From Novosphingobium sp. SG919 (GTDB lineage Bacteria; Pseudomonadota; Alphaproteobacteria; Sphingomonadales; Sphingomonadaceae): 64,000 nt of DNA. This document shows positions 8,632-16,440 of the stretch, piece by piece. The first letter of the stretch is position 1; every line of letters starts with the position of its first letter. The DNA is taken from contig NZ_JABCNG010000001.1 in NCBI RefSeq assembly GCF_012932495.1, positions 930,001 to 994,000 of the forward strand, given 5' to 3'. Under the pieces are notes generated by a model. The model did not search any database, was not told where the DNA came from, and saw only the letters and a program-made list of their open reading frames with translations. The position numbers were made by a program, and so were the translations under genes.

Positions 8632-10325
8632 AACGCACTCGTTCCATTATCCTCACCGGCTTGCTGGCCGGGTCCGGTCTGGCAGTTGCGCCGGGGGCCC
8701 TGGCGCAATCGTTGCCCTATCAGGTGGGCAGCGACGATGGCGCCGCAGCGTCTGACGCAGAGGGCGCCGCGCCGCGCAGCGGGCACAGCGCGCGCGGTGC
8801 AGGATCGGGCGTGCGCACCACGATCCGGCCCTATCTGGAAGTGACGCAGAACCTGCTGGCGCAGATCACCCCCGGCAATGACGTGGTGACTTATACCACG
8901 TTGGCGGCCGGGGTGGATGCCACGCTGGCCGGGCGGCGCACGCAGGGCCAGATTTCGGTGCGCTATGAACGCCGCTTCGTGGAAAAAGGGCGGGTTGGCG
9001 ATTCCGACACCATTTCGGGCATGGCGCGCGTGTCGCACCAGCTCGTGCCCCGCACGCTGAGCATCGAGGCCGGCGGCCTTGCCGCGCGCACGCGGGTGGA
9101 GGCGAATGGTTCGGCCACGCTCAATCCGCTGTCGGTCAACGATGCGGTCAGCCAGGTCTATTCGGTCTATGCTGGGCCCGCATTGACCACGCACGCGGGC
9201 GAAGTGGCGATCAATGCCAATTACCTGGCCGGCTATACCAAGCTGACCCAGAAGAATGCCTACCAGCCCGCCGCCGGGCAGCCGCGCGTGGACCTGTTCA
9301 ACCATTCGGTGGTGCAATCGGCGCAAGTCTCCGCCGGGACCAAGGCCGGCACGGTGCTGCCGGTGGGCCTGACCGCCAGCGCCGGGTGGGACCGCGAAGA
9401 CATCTCCAATCTGGACCAGCGCATCGACGACAAGCGAGTCGGCCTTCAGGCCACGCTGCCGGTCAGCCGCACGGTGCAACTGGTGGGCGACGTGGGTTGG
9501 GAACATATCCGCGTCTCTTCGCGCGATGCGCTGCGCGATGCCAGTGGCAATGCGGTGGTGGGCAGCGATGGCCGCTATGTGACCGACACCAGCAAGCCGC
9601 GCCAGATCGCCTATGACAGCAATGGCCTGACCTGGGACGTGGGCGTGATGTGGCGGCCCAGCCGGCGCACCTCGCTGTCGGCCTTCGTCGGCCGGCGCTA
9701 TGACAGCACGACCTATTTCGGCAGCTTTTCCTATGCGCCCAACACGCGCAGCTCGTTCAACATCTCGGTCTACGATGGCATTTCGGGCTTCGGATCGAGC
9801 TTGTCGAACGCGTTGAAGCAAGTGCCGACCGACTTTGCCACTGGCGGCGCTTCGGGCTGCGGCATTGGCGCCACGGGTGGATCGTGTGTCAATGGCGCGC
9901 TGTCTTCGGTGTCTTCGTCGGTGTTCCGCCAGCGCGGGGTGAGCGCGACCTATGGCTTTGCCATGGGCCGGCTGCGGCTGGGCGTGGGCGCGGGCTATGT
10001 TCGCCGCCGCTTCATTGCCGCGCCGGGCACCGTACTCGCCCAGGCCAATGGCACCGTTGACCAGAGCTGGTACGTGACCGGCGGGGTTTCGGGCCAGCTG
10101 GGCCGCGACGCGAGTTTCAGCGTGGCGGTCTACGATGCCTGGTACGACAGCGGCACGGCGTTGCTGGGCAATACCAATTCTTATGGCATCTATGCCTCAT
10201 ACTATCGGCGCCTGGCCGATCGTCTCACCGCAACGGCTTCGGTTGGGCTTGACGGGGTGAGCCGCGATCTGGCTGCGGACCAATTGGAAGCGACAGGCCT
10301 CATCGGCTTGCGCTACACGCTCTGA
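8628..10325 (+). CDS. PEP-CTERM/XrtA system-associated outer-membrane beta-barrel protein
   Basis: This 565-residue protein has a clear signal peptide (MKRTRSIILTGLLAGSGLAV, cleavage likely after ALAQ near residue 27). The rest is rich in alternating aromatic/polar strands separated by short turns and ends in GLIGLRYTL, a typical C-terminal beta signal. Such barrels occur in most XrtA exopolysaccharide loci between the kinase and the ExeA-like ATPase. It probably helps export or anchor the polymer in the outer membrane. It overlaps the kinase gene by 4 bp (ATGA), implying translational coupling, and the ATPase gene follows after 22 bp. The functional assignment is by context and architecture only. 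Confidence 0.85.
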   Translation: MKRTRSIILTGLLAGSGLAVAPGALAQSLPYQVGSDDGAAASDAEGAAPRSGHSARGAGSGVRTTIRPYLEVTQNLLAQITPGNDVVTYTTLAAGVDATLAGRRTQGQISVRYERRFVEKGRVGDSDTISGMARVSHQLVPRTLSIEAGGLAARTRVEANGSATLNPLSVNDAVSQVYSVYAGPALTTHAGEVAINANYLAGYTKLTQKNAYQPAAGQPRVDLFNHSVVQSAQVSAGTKAGTVLPVGLTASAGWDREDISNLDQRIDDKRVGLQATLPVSRTVQLVGDVGWEHIRVSSRDALRDASGNAVVGSDGRYVTDTSKPRQIAYDSNGLTWDVGVMWRPSRRTSLSAFVGRRYDSTTYFGSFSYAPNTRSSFNISVYDGISGFGSSLSNALKQVPTDFATGGASGCGIGATGGSCVNGALSSVSSSVFRQRGVSATYGFAMGRLRLGVGAGYVRRRFIAAPGTVLAQANGTVDQSWYVTGGVSGQLGRDASFSVAVYDAWYDSGTALLGNTNSYGIYASYYRRLADRLTATASVGLDGVSRDLAADQLEATGLIGLRYTL

Positions 10326-10347
10326 CGGTTCAGGAGGCGACACGCCC

Positions 10348-11616
10348 ATGTACGATGATTTCTACCGCCTTTCGGCCCGTCCGTTCCAGCTGACGCCCGA
10401 TCCGGATTTCTATTTCGAAAGCGCCACGCACAAGAAGGCGCTGTCCTACCTGGGCTATGGCCTGGCGCAGAGCGAAGGCTTCATCGTCATCACCGGCGAA
10501 GTGGGCGCGGGCAAATCCACCCTGGCGGCGCATCTTCTGGCCAGCATCGACCCGGCGCAGCTGACGGCCGCGCAGATCGTGACCAGCAAGCTCGATGGCC
10601 AGGAACTGGTGCACATGGCCGCGCGCGCGTTCGGCCTGGATGTGGCCGGCCATGACAAGGCCGCCGCGCTCGCCCGGATCGAAGCCTTCCTGCATGACGA
10701 GGCCCGCGCGGGGCGCCGCTGCCTGCTGGTGGTGGACGAAGCGCAGAACCTGAGCGTGGAAGCGCTGGAAGAACTGCGCATGCTGTCCAACTTCCAGTTG
10801 GGCGCGCATCCGCTGTTGCAGATCCTGCTGCTGGGCCAGCCCGAATTCCGCACCCTGGTGCAGCATTCGCCCCGGCTGGAGCAATTGCGCCAGCGCGTGA
10901 TCGCCACGCACCACCTGGCGCCGATGGAGCCGGATGAAGTGGGCCCCTATGTGGAGCATCGCCTGGCCCGCGCCGGGTGGAACGGCAACCCGGCATTTGA
11001 GCCGCGCGTCTATGCCGATCTCGCCCGCGCCAGTGGCGGCATTCCCCGCCGGATCAACCAGATTTTGAGCCGCGTGCTGCTGGCCGGCGCGCTGGAGCAA
11101 ACCAACCGGATCGAGGCCGGGCTGCTCCACGCCGTGCTGGACGATATGGCTGCCGACAGCGCGGCACCGGCGCCGGAAGCCGCTGCCGAACCAGCACAGG
11201 CCCCGCAAGCCGCGCCCGCCATGCCGCAGGCCGCATCGGCGCAGGCGCTGGGCCTGACCACCGACACGTTCCACGGCGAGGGCGAGGCGCAGCAGCCCGC
11301 GTCCCAGACGCAGACCCACGCCTTTGACCTGGCCGCGATCGAGGCCGCCATGGCCAGCCGCGACGAGCAGATTGCCGAATTGCAGCAGGCGGTGATCGAA
11401 GTGGCGGAAATGCGCGCCGCGATGGGCGACCAGGCCGCTGCGGCCCAGGCCGATGGCGAAGCCCGCACGGCGGCGCTGGAAGCCGCGCTGAGCGATGCCG
11501 CCGCGCGCATCGGCGTGCTGGAACATCGCCTGGCCGAGCAGGAGCAGGCGATCCGCCACGTGCTGACCATGCTGATCGAATGGTTCGAAACCGACCGCCC
11601 CAAGCGCGCGGCCTGA
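10348..11616 (+). CDS. XrtA-associated ExeA-like AAA ATPase
   Basis: This 422-residue AAA protein resembles GspA/ExeA. It begins with the typical FYRLSARPFQLTPDPDFYF segment, followed by Walker A GEVGAGKST (50-58) and Walker B CLLVVDEAQN (125-134). The AAA lid region ends near residue 260 (GGIPRRINQILSRVLLAG). The rest is an Ala/Pro-rich linker (about 270-315) and a coiled coil (about 325-410). The start ATG 10348 is preceded by CAGGAGG. XrtA loci nearly always carry this ATPase after the outer-membrane protein. It may power assembly of the export machinery, but its partner is not known. The coiled coil suggests homo-oligomerisation or docking to another component. Confidence 0.9.
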   Translation: MYDDFYRLSARPFQLTPDPDFYFESATHKKALSYLGYGLAQSEGFIVITGEVGAGKSTLAAHLLASIDPAQLTAAQIVTSKLDGQELVHMAARAFGLDVAGHDKAAALARIEAFLHDEARAGRRCLLVVDEAQNLSVEALEELRMLSNFQLGAHPLLQILLLGQPEFRTLVQHSPRLEQLRQRVIATHHLAPMEPDEVGPYVEHRLARAGWNGNPAFEPRVYADLARASGGIPRRINQILSRVLLAGALEQTNRIEAGLLHAVLDDMAADSAAPAPEAAAEPAQAPQAAPAMPQAASAQALGLTTDTFHGEGEAQQPASQTQTHAFDLAAIEAAMASRDEQIAELQQAVIEVAEMRAAMGDQAAAAQADGEARTAALEAALSDAAARIGVLEHRLAEQEQAIRHVLTMLIEWFETDRPKRAA

Positions 11617-11630
11617 ACGAAAGAGCGGCC

Positions 11631-12515
11631 ATGCCATTGCCTGTCATCAACGGCCTTTCCGTCGACGTGGAGGAATGGTTCCAGGTCGGCGCGTTCGAAA
11701 AGGTCATCGCTCGCGCGCAATGGGACGGCCTGGATTCGCGGGTGGAGCGCAATGTCCGCGCGATCCTGGCGATGTTTGCCGCGGCCGATGTGAAAGCCAC
11801 GTTCTTCACGCTGGGCTGGGTGGCGCAGCGCCATCCCGCGCTGGTGCGCGCCATTGCCGATGCCGGGCATGAGGTGGCGAGCCACGGCTGGGATCACCAG
11901 CGGGTCTTCACCATGGACCCGGCGGCCTTTGCCGCTGACCTTGCCCGCGCGCGCGATGCGCTGGAACAGGCAAGCGGCCAGGCGGTGACCGGCTATCGCG
12001 CGCCGAGTTTCTCCATCGATGCGCGCAATCCCTGGGCGCACGATGTCCTGGCGCAGGCTGGCTACGCCTATTCCTCGTCGGTAGCGCCGATCGTGCACGA
12101 TCACTATGGCTGGCGCGAGGCGCCGCGCTTTGCCTTTCGCCCGCTGGCGAATAGCGCGCTGTTGGAAATTCCGGTGACCACCGCGGAAATCGCCGGGCGG
12201 CGCATGGCAGCGGGCGGCGGCGGGTTCTTCCGCTTGCTGCCCTATGGCGTTTCGAGCTGGGCGATCCGCCAGGTCAATGCCGCAGGGCGCCCGGCGGCGT
12301 TCTATTTCCACCCCTGGGAGATCGATCCCGATCAGCCGCGCCGCAACGACGCACCGTGGCGCTCGCGCTTTCGCCATTACACCAATCTGGCTGTGATGGC
12401 GCCCAAGCTGGAGCGGTTGGTGCGTGATTTCGCCTGGGGGCAGATGGACGAACTGGCCGCACGTGAAGCCGCCTGGGTGGATAGCGCGCCCGCGCCGCTT
12501 CCGGCTGCGGCATGA
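11631..12515 (+). CDS. XrtA-system polysaccharide deacetylase (NodB domain plus DUF3473)
   Basis: This is a 294-residue carbohydrate esterase 4 protein. Its NodB domain begins with LSVDVEEWFQ (catalytic/metal Asp12 region), then FFTLGWVAQRHP, the metal-binding HEVASHGWDHQ histidines (about 82-92), and GYRAPSFSID. The C-terminal extension, with FYFHPWEIDPDQPRR near residue 224, is the DUF3473 domain found in XrtA-locus deacetylases. It should remove N-acetyl groups from the growing or exported polysaccharide. There is no signal peptide, so it may act in the cytoplasm on lipid-linked intermediates. ATG 11631 is chosen because the longer reading starts inside the preceding gene. It overlaps the FemAB gene by 4 bp. 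Confidence 0.92.
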   Translation: MPLPVINGLSVDVEEWFQVGAFEKVIARAQWDGLDSRVERNVRAILAMFAAADVKATFFTLGWVAQRHPALVRAIADAGHEVASHGWDHQRVFTMDPAAFAADLARARDALEQASGQAVTGYRAPSFSIDARNPWAHDVLAQAGYAYSSSVAPIVHDHYGWREAPRFAFRPLANSALLEIPVTTAEIAGRRMAAGGGGFFRLLPYGVSSWAIRQVNAAGRPAAFYFHPWEIDPDQPRRNDAPWRSRFRHYTNLAVMAPKLERLVRDFAWGQMDELAAREAAWVDSAPAPLPAAA

Positions 12516-13573
12516 ACGCGCCGTTCCGCCTGGGCGCGCCGACCGTGCGCGAGGCCGGGCCGGATGACCGCGCCGCCTATGACCGGTTCCTGGCCGGGCA
12601 CGACGACGCATCGGTGTTTCACGATCCCCGCTGGCTCGATGCCGTGGCGCAGGGCAGCGGCCATGCCAGCCGGCTGTTGCTGGCCGAACAGGCCGGCGTG
12701 ATCGTGGCGGCGCTGCCTTTGCATGCGGTTTCGTCGGTACTGTTCGGGCGGGCGCTGGTGTCCACCGGCTTTGCCGTGGGCGGCGGGATCGTGGGCGATG
12801 CGGCCGCGGCGCCCGCGCTGGTGGCGGCTGCGCAAGACCTGGCCCAGCGCCTGAAAAGCCCGACGATCGAACTGCGCGGTGGCGTGCTGCCTCAGGCGCC
12901 GGGTTGGCACGTCAAGCAGGACAGCCACGCCGGCTTCGTCATGCCGTTGGCGGCCGATGACGCCGCACAGTTGCAGGCCGTGCCGCGCAAGCAGCGGGCC
13001 GAACTGCGCAAGGGGCTGGCCCAACCGCTGGAAATCCGCACCGGGAATGGCGCGCAGGACCGCGCCTGGCACTATCGCGTTTACAGCGAATCCGTGCGCA
13101 ACCTGGGCACGCCGGTGTTTCCGCGCCGGCTGTTTGCCCGCGTACTCGATGCCTTTGGCCAGGATGCCGATATCCTGACCGTGCTGCACGCGGGGCAACC
13201 GGTGGCCAGCGTGCTCAGCCTTTATCACGGCGGCGCGGTCATGCCCTATTGGGGCGGGGGCGTGCTGGCGGCACGCGCCCTGCGCGCCAACGACGTGATG
13301 TATTATGCGCTGATGAACCACGCGCGCGGGCGCGGCATGGATCGCTTCGATTTCGGGCGGTCCAAGGTGGATTCGGGGGCCTATCACTTCAAGCGCAACT
13401 GGGGTTTCGTGCCCCAGCCGCTGTCTTATGCGCACTGGACCGCCGACGGCCAGGCGCCGCGCGACGTGAATCCGCTCAGCCCGCGCTACCAGGCCAAGAT
13501 CCGTCTGTGGCAGAAACTGCCGTTGCCACTGGCCAACCTGATCGGGCCGATCATCGCGCGCGGGCTGGCCTGA
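12512..13573 (+). CDS. FemAB-family protein of the XrtA/PEP-CTERM system
   Basis: This 353-residue protein belongs to the FemAB/BioF2-like acyltransferase group of XrtA loci. The N-terminal GNAT-like subdomain contains FHDPRWLDAVAQGSG. The C-terminal one contains VPRKQRAELRKGL, ASVLSLYHGGAVMPYWGGG, and DRFDFGRSKVDSGAYHFKRNWGF, a strongly conserved family signature. FemAB proteins classically add amino acids from aminoacyl-tRNA to peptidoglycan precursors; here it may aminoacylate the exopolysaccharide or a protein substrate, which is inference. It overlaps the deacetylase stop by 4 bp and lies 1 bp before the glycosyltransferase. It is the second FemAB/BioF2-like enzyme of the locus, beside the gene at 1134-2171. 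Confidence 0.9.
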   Translation: MNAPFRLGAPTVREAGPDDRAAYDRFLAGHDDASVFHDPRWLDAVAQGSGHASRLLLAEQAGVIVAALPLHAVSSVLFGRALVSTGFAVGGGIVGDAAAAPALVAAAQDLAQRLKSPTIELRGGVLPQAPGWHVKQDSHAGFVMPLAADDAAQLQAVPRKQRAELRKGLAQPLEIRTGNGAQDRAWHYRVYSESVRNLGTPVFPRRLFARVLDAFGQDADILTVLHAGQPVASVLSLYHGGAVMPYWGGGVLAARALRANDVMYYALMNHARGRGMDRFDFGRSKVDSGAYHFKRNWGFVPQPLSYAHWTADGQAPRDVNPLSPRYQAKIRLWQKLPLPLANLIGPIIARGLA

Positions 13574-13574
13574 C

Positions 13575-14801
13575 ATGGGCGAAATCCTGTTCATCGCGCA
13601 TCGCATCCCGTTTCCGCCCGATCGCGGCGACAAGATCCGCTCGCACCACATTCTCAAGGACCTGGCCGCGCTGGCGCCGGTGCATGTGGCATGCCTGGCC
13701 GACGACGCGCAGGACATGGCGCACGAGGGCGAACTGGCGGCGGTGGCGGCCAGCCATTGCCTGGTGCGGCGGCGGGGATCGCTGGCGAGCGCGGGGCTGG
13801 CGGCGCTGCTGGGCGGCCGGCCAATCAGCCTGGCCGCCTTTTCCAACGGCAAGCTGGCGCGCTACGTGAAGCGGACCCTGGCAAGCCGGCCGATCACCAC
13901 GATCTTCGTGTTTTCCGGGCAGATGGCGCAATATGTGCCCGCCGGTTTCACTGGCCGCGTGGTGATGGATTTCGTCGACGTGGATTCGGCCAAGTTCGGC
14001 CAATATGCCCGGCGCCCCGGCCTGGCTGCGCCCGTCTATGCGCGCGAAGCCTGGCTGCTGCGTCGCTATGAAGCGCGCATTGCGCGCCGGGCCACGACCA
14101 GCCTTTTGGTGAGCGAGGCGGAAGCCGCGCTGTTTCGCAGCCGCCTGGGGCGCGGGGCCATGCCCGACGTGCGCAGCCTGGGCAATGGCATCGACACCGC
14201 CTATTTCGATCCGGCCGGCATTCCCATTGCGCCGCAGATGGTTATGGCCGGGCCGCAGATCGTGTTTACCGGGCAGATGGACTATCCGCCCAATGTGGAC
14301 GCGGTGATTTCCTTCGCCCGCCAGGTCATGCCCCTGATCCGGGGGCGGTTTCCCCGTGCCGAATTCAACGTGGTGGGCCGCGCGCCCACGCCCGCCGTCC
14401 AGGCGCTCGATGGCGTGAACGGCACCCGCGTGACCGGCGCCGTGGCCGATGTGCGCCTCTGGCTGGCCGGGGCAGACCTGGTCGTCGTGCCGCTGACGCT
14501 GGCGCGCGGGGTGCAGAACAAGGTGCTCGAAGCCATGGCCATGGCGCGGCCCGTATTGCTGACACCAGAGGCCGCCACCGGAATCGCGGCGACGGATGGG
14601 CGCGAATTTGCCATTTCGCCGGCCGCCAGCGAGGAACTGGCCGCGCGCGCGGTTGGGCTGCTGTCCGACACGATCCGCGCCGATGCGCTGGGCCGTGCGG
14701 CGCGCGCTTTCGTGATCGCGCAATGCGGATGGGATCGCGTGCTGGCGCCATTGCCCGCGTTGGTTGGCCTCGATCGCCGGTTTGGCCGCCGTGCGGCTTG
14801 A
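13575..14801 (+). CDS. GT4-like glycosyltransferase of the PEP-CTERM/XrtA system
   Basis: This is a 408-residue GT-B-fold glycosyltransferase. The N-terminus ILFIAHRIPFPPDRGDKIRS is the family signature for XrtA-system transferases. The C-terminal Rossmann domain carries VFTGQMDYPPNVDAV, then GRAPTPAVQAL, and the donor-binding loop VPLTLARGVQNKVLEAMAM with the GT4-type glutamate (E in KVLEAMA). It should transfer a sugar during assembly of the lipid-linked repeat; donor and acceptor are unknown. The gene starts 1 bp after the FemAB stop. Its end lies 10 bp before a palindromic repeat element that separates it from xrtA, so coupling to xrtA may be altered. Confidence 0.92.
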   Translation: MGEILFIAHRIPFPPDRGDKIRSHHILKDLAALAPVHVACLADDAQDMAHEGELAAVAASHCLVRRRGSLASAGLAALLGGRPISLAAFSNGKLARYVKRTLASRPITTIFVFSGQMAQYVPAGFTGRVVMDFVDVDSAKFGQYARRPGLAAPVYAREAWLLRRYEARIARRATTSLLVSEAEAALFRSRLGRGAMPDVRSLGNGIDTAYFDPAGIPIAPQMVMAGPQIVFTGQMDYPPNVDAVISFARQVMPLIRGRFPRAEFNVVGRAPTPAVQALDGVNGTRVTGAVADVRLWLAGADLVVVPLTLARGVQNKVLEAMAMARPVLLTPEAATGIAATDGREFAISPAASEELAARAVGLLSDTIRADALGRAARAFVIAQCGWDRVLAPLPALVGLDRRFGRRAA

Positions 14802-14811
14802 TATTTTTACC

Positions 14812-14930
14812 AGATCCTCTCCCGCAAAGCGGGGGAGGGGGACCGCCGGTGGTGGAGGGGGGGGAGTGCCCAATGCCCCCTCCGTCGGGCCTGTGGCCCG
14901 CCACCTCCCCCACGGTGTGGGGGAGGATCT
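14812..14930. repeat. 119-bp palindromic (REP-like) intergenic element inserted at the xrtA start
   Basis: The element is bounded by inverted AGATCCT (14812-14818) and AGGATCT (14924-14930). It contains several GC-rich stems, the clearest being CCTCCCCCAC with GTGGGGGAGG around 14905-14926, plus CCCGC-AAA-GCGGG near 14821. G-tract/C-tract palindromes of this form are dispersed between genes in many sphingomonad and Caulobacter-type genomes. It carries no gene of its own, but it lies in frame with xrtA and supplies possible start codons. A related, smaller element is at 47111-47174. Confidence 0.75.
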
Positions 14931-16422
14931 TGGGCCTTGGGCCATTCTGGCGCTGTGCTGGCTGGGGCTGATCGCGCTGTTCCATGCCGATTGGGCGGCG
15001 ATGGCGGGGCAGTGGTGGGAGAGTTCCACCTATAGCCACATCCTGCTGGTGCCCTTGATCCTGGCCTGGCTGGTGTCGCTGCGCTGGGCCGCCTTGCGCC
15101 AGATCGCGCCGCAGGGCTGGTGGCCGGGGCTGGTGCTGTTTGCCGGGGCTGCGTTCCTGTGGATGCTGGGCGATTTCGCCGGTTTTTCGCTGGTGACGCA
15201 GACAGCCTGCGTGTTGATGCTCCAGGCCAGCCTGCTCGCACTGATGGGGCCGCGCGTGGGGGCGGCCTTGCTGTTTCCCCTGGCTTACATGCTGTTCCTG
15301 GTGCCGTTCGGCGATGAACTGGTGCCGATGTTGCAGCTGGTGACGGCGCGTATCGTCATGGCGCTGCTGCATGTGGTGGGCATTCCTGCGACGCTCGATG
15401 GCGTGTTCATCACCACGCCGGCGGGCTATTTCAAAGTGGCCGAAGCCTGTTCGGGCGTGAAGTTCCTGATCGCCATGGTCGCCTATGGCGTGCTGGTCTG
15501 CCAGGTCTGCTTTCGTAGCTGGCCGCGCCGCGCCGGGTTCATGGTGCTGGCGCTGGTGGTGCCGGTGCTGGCCAACGGGGTGCGCGCCTGGGGCACGATC
15601 GTGCTGGCGGGCAAGCTGGGCATCCAGTTCGCCGCCGGGTTTGACCATATATTTTACGGCTGGGTGTTCTTTGCCGTGGTCATGGCACTGACGATGCTGG
15701 CCGGCTGGCGCTTTTTCGATCGTGGGCGCGACGATCCGCCGGTGCGGGCCGCCGTGATCCTGGCCGACGCGCGCCTTGCCCGGCTGGCACGGGCGCGCCT
15801 GGGGCAGGGTGTGGTGCTGGCCGGGCTCGTGGCCCTGGCGCTGGGCTTCGTTTTATGGGGAGAGGCGGCGGGCCGGCTGGCTGCACCCCTGCCGGCGCGG
15901 ATCGACCTGCCGGCCGTGCCGGGGTGGCACCGTGTGGCAACGCCGCCGGCCTGGCCATGGCAGCCGCGTCACCAGGGCGCCGATCATCGCCTGCTGGGCC
16001 GCTTTGCCGATGGGCAGGGCCATGTGGTCGATGTGTCATTCGCGCTCTATGCTGGGCAGGGCGAGGGGCGCGAGGCGGGCGGTTTTGGCGAAGGCGCCGT
16101 GCCGCCGGGCAGCGGCTGGGCCTGGGAAAAGCCCGCTCCGGCGCTGGAAGGAGCCAAGGGTGACATGATCCAGGCCCCCGGCCCGGTCCATCGCCTGGCG
16201 CTGACCTGGTATCGCACCGATGGCTGGCTGGGTGGCAGCAATATCCATCTCAAGCTGTGGAACATCGCCGACCGGCTCTTGCTGCGTCCGCGGACCACGG
16301 CCACGCTGATCCTGTCGAGCGAGGACAAGGCCAATGCACCGGCAGCGCCGGCACTGGCCGCCTTCGTGGCCTCCGCCGGGCCGCTCGACCGCTGGATCGA
16401 CACCATTTCGCGCGGGCAATAA
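14917..16422 (+). CDS. xrtA: Exosortase A with fused C-terminal EpsI domain
   Basis: This inner-membrane transpeptidase-like protease sorts PEP-CTERM proteins; it has about 501 residues from the GTG used here. The N-terminal part has about eight membrane helices. Catalytic residues are visible: Cys178 in VAEACSGVKFL, Arg223 in VLANGVRAWG and His244 in FDHIFYGW. The C-terminal soluble part (about 315-500) is the EpsI/DUF3485 domain common in XrtA proteins. The start is uncertain. GTG 14917 keeps a short N-terminus; GTG 14866 (after a G-rich tract), GTG 14893 and a start at 14764 inside the preceding gene are alternatives, all affected by the repeat element. No PEP-CTERM substrate is encoded in this window. 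Confidence 0.92.
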   Translation: MGEDLGPWAILALCWLGLIALFHADWAAMAGQWWESSTYSHILLVPLILAWLVSLRWAALRQIAPQGWWPGLVLFAGAAFLWMLGDFAGFSLVTQTACVLMLQASLLALMGPRVGAALLFPLAYMLFLVPFGDELVPMLQLVTARIVMALLHVVGIPATLDGVFITTPAGYFKVAEACSGVKFLIAMVAYGVLVCQVCFRSWPRRAGFMVLALVVPVLANGVRAWGTIVLAGKLGIQFAAGFDHIFYGWVFFAVVMALTMLAGWRFFDRGRDDPPVRAAVILADARLARLARARLGQGVVLAGLVALALGFVLWGEAAGRLAAPLPARIDLPAVPGWHRVATPPAWPWQPRHQGADHRLLGRFADGQGHVVDVSFALYAGQGEGREAGGFGEGAVPPGSGWAWEKPAPALEGAKGDMIQAPGPVHRLALTWYRTDGWLGGSNIHLKLWNIADRLLLRPRTTATLILSSEDKANAPAAPALAAFVASAGPLDRWIDTISRGQ

Positions 16423-16440
16423 GGGGCTGGTTTTCACGGC

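Noticed and set aside
8628..10325. A longer frame (7938-10325) fusing part of the kinase region to the outer-membrane protein.
   Set aside because: The upstream part is a frame shadow of the kinase gene; the ATG at 8628 has a signal peptide directly after it and an overlap typical of coupled genes.
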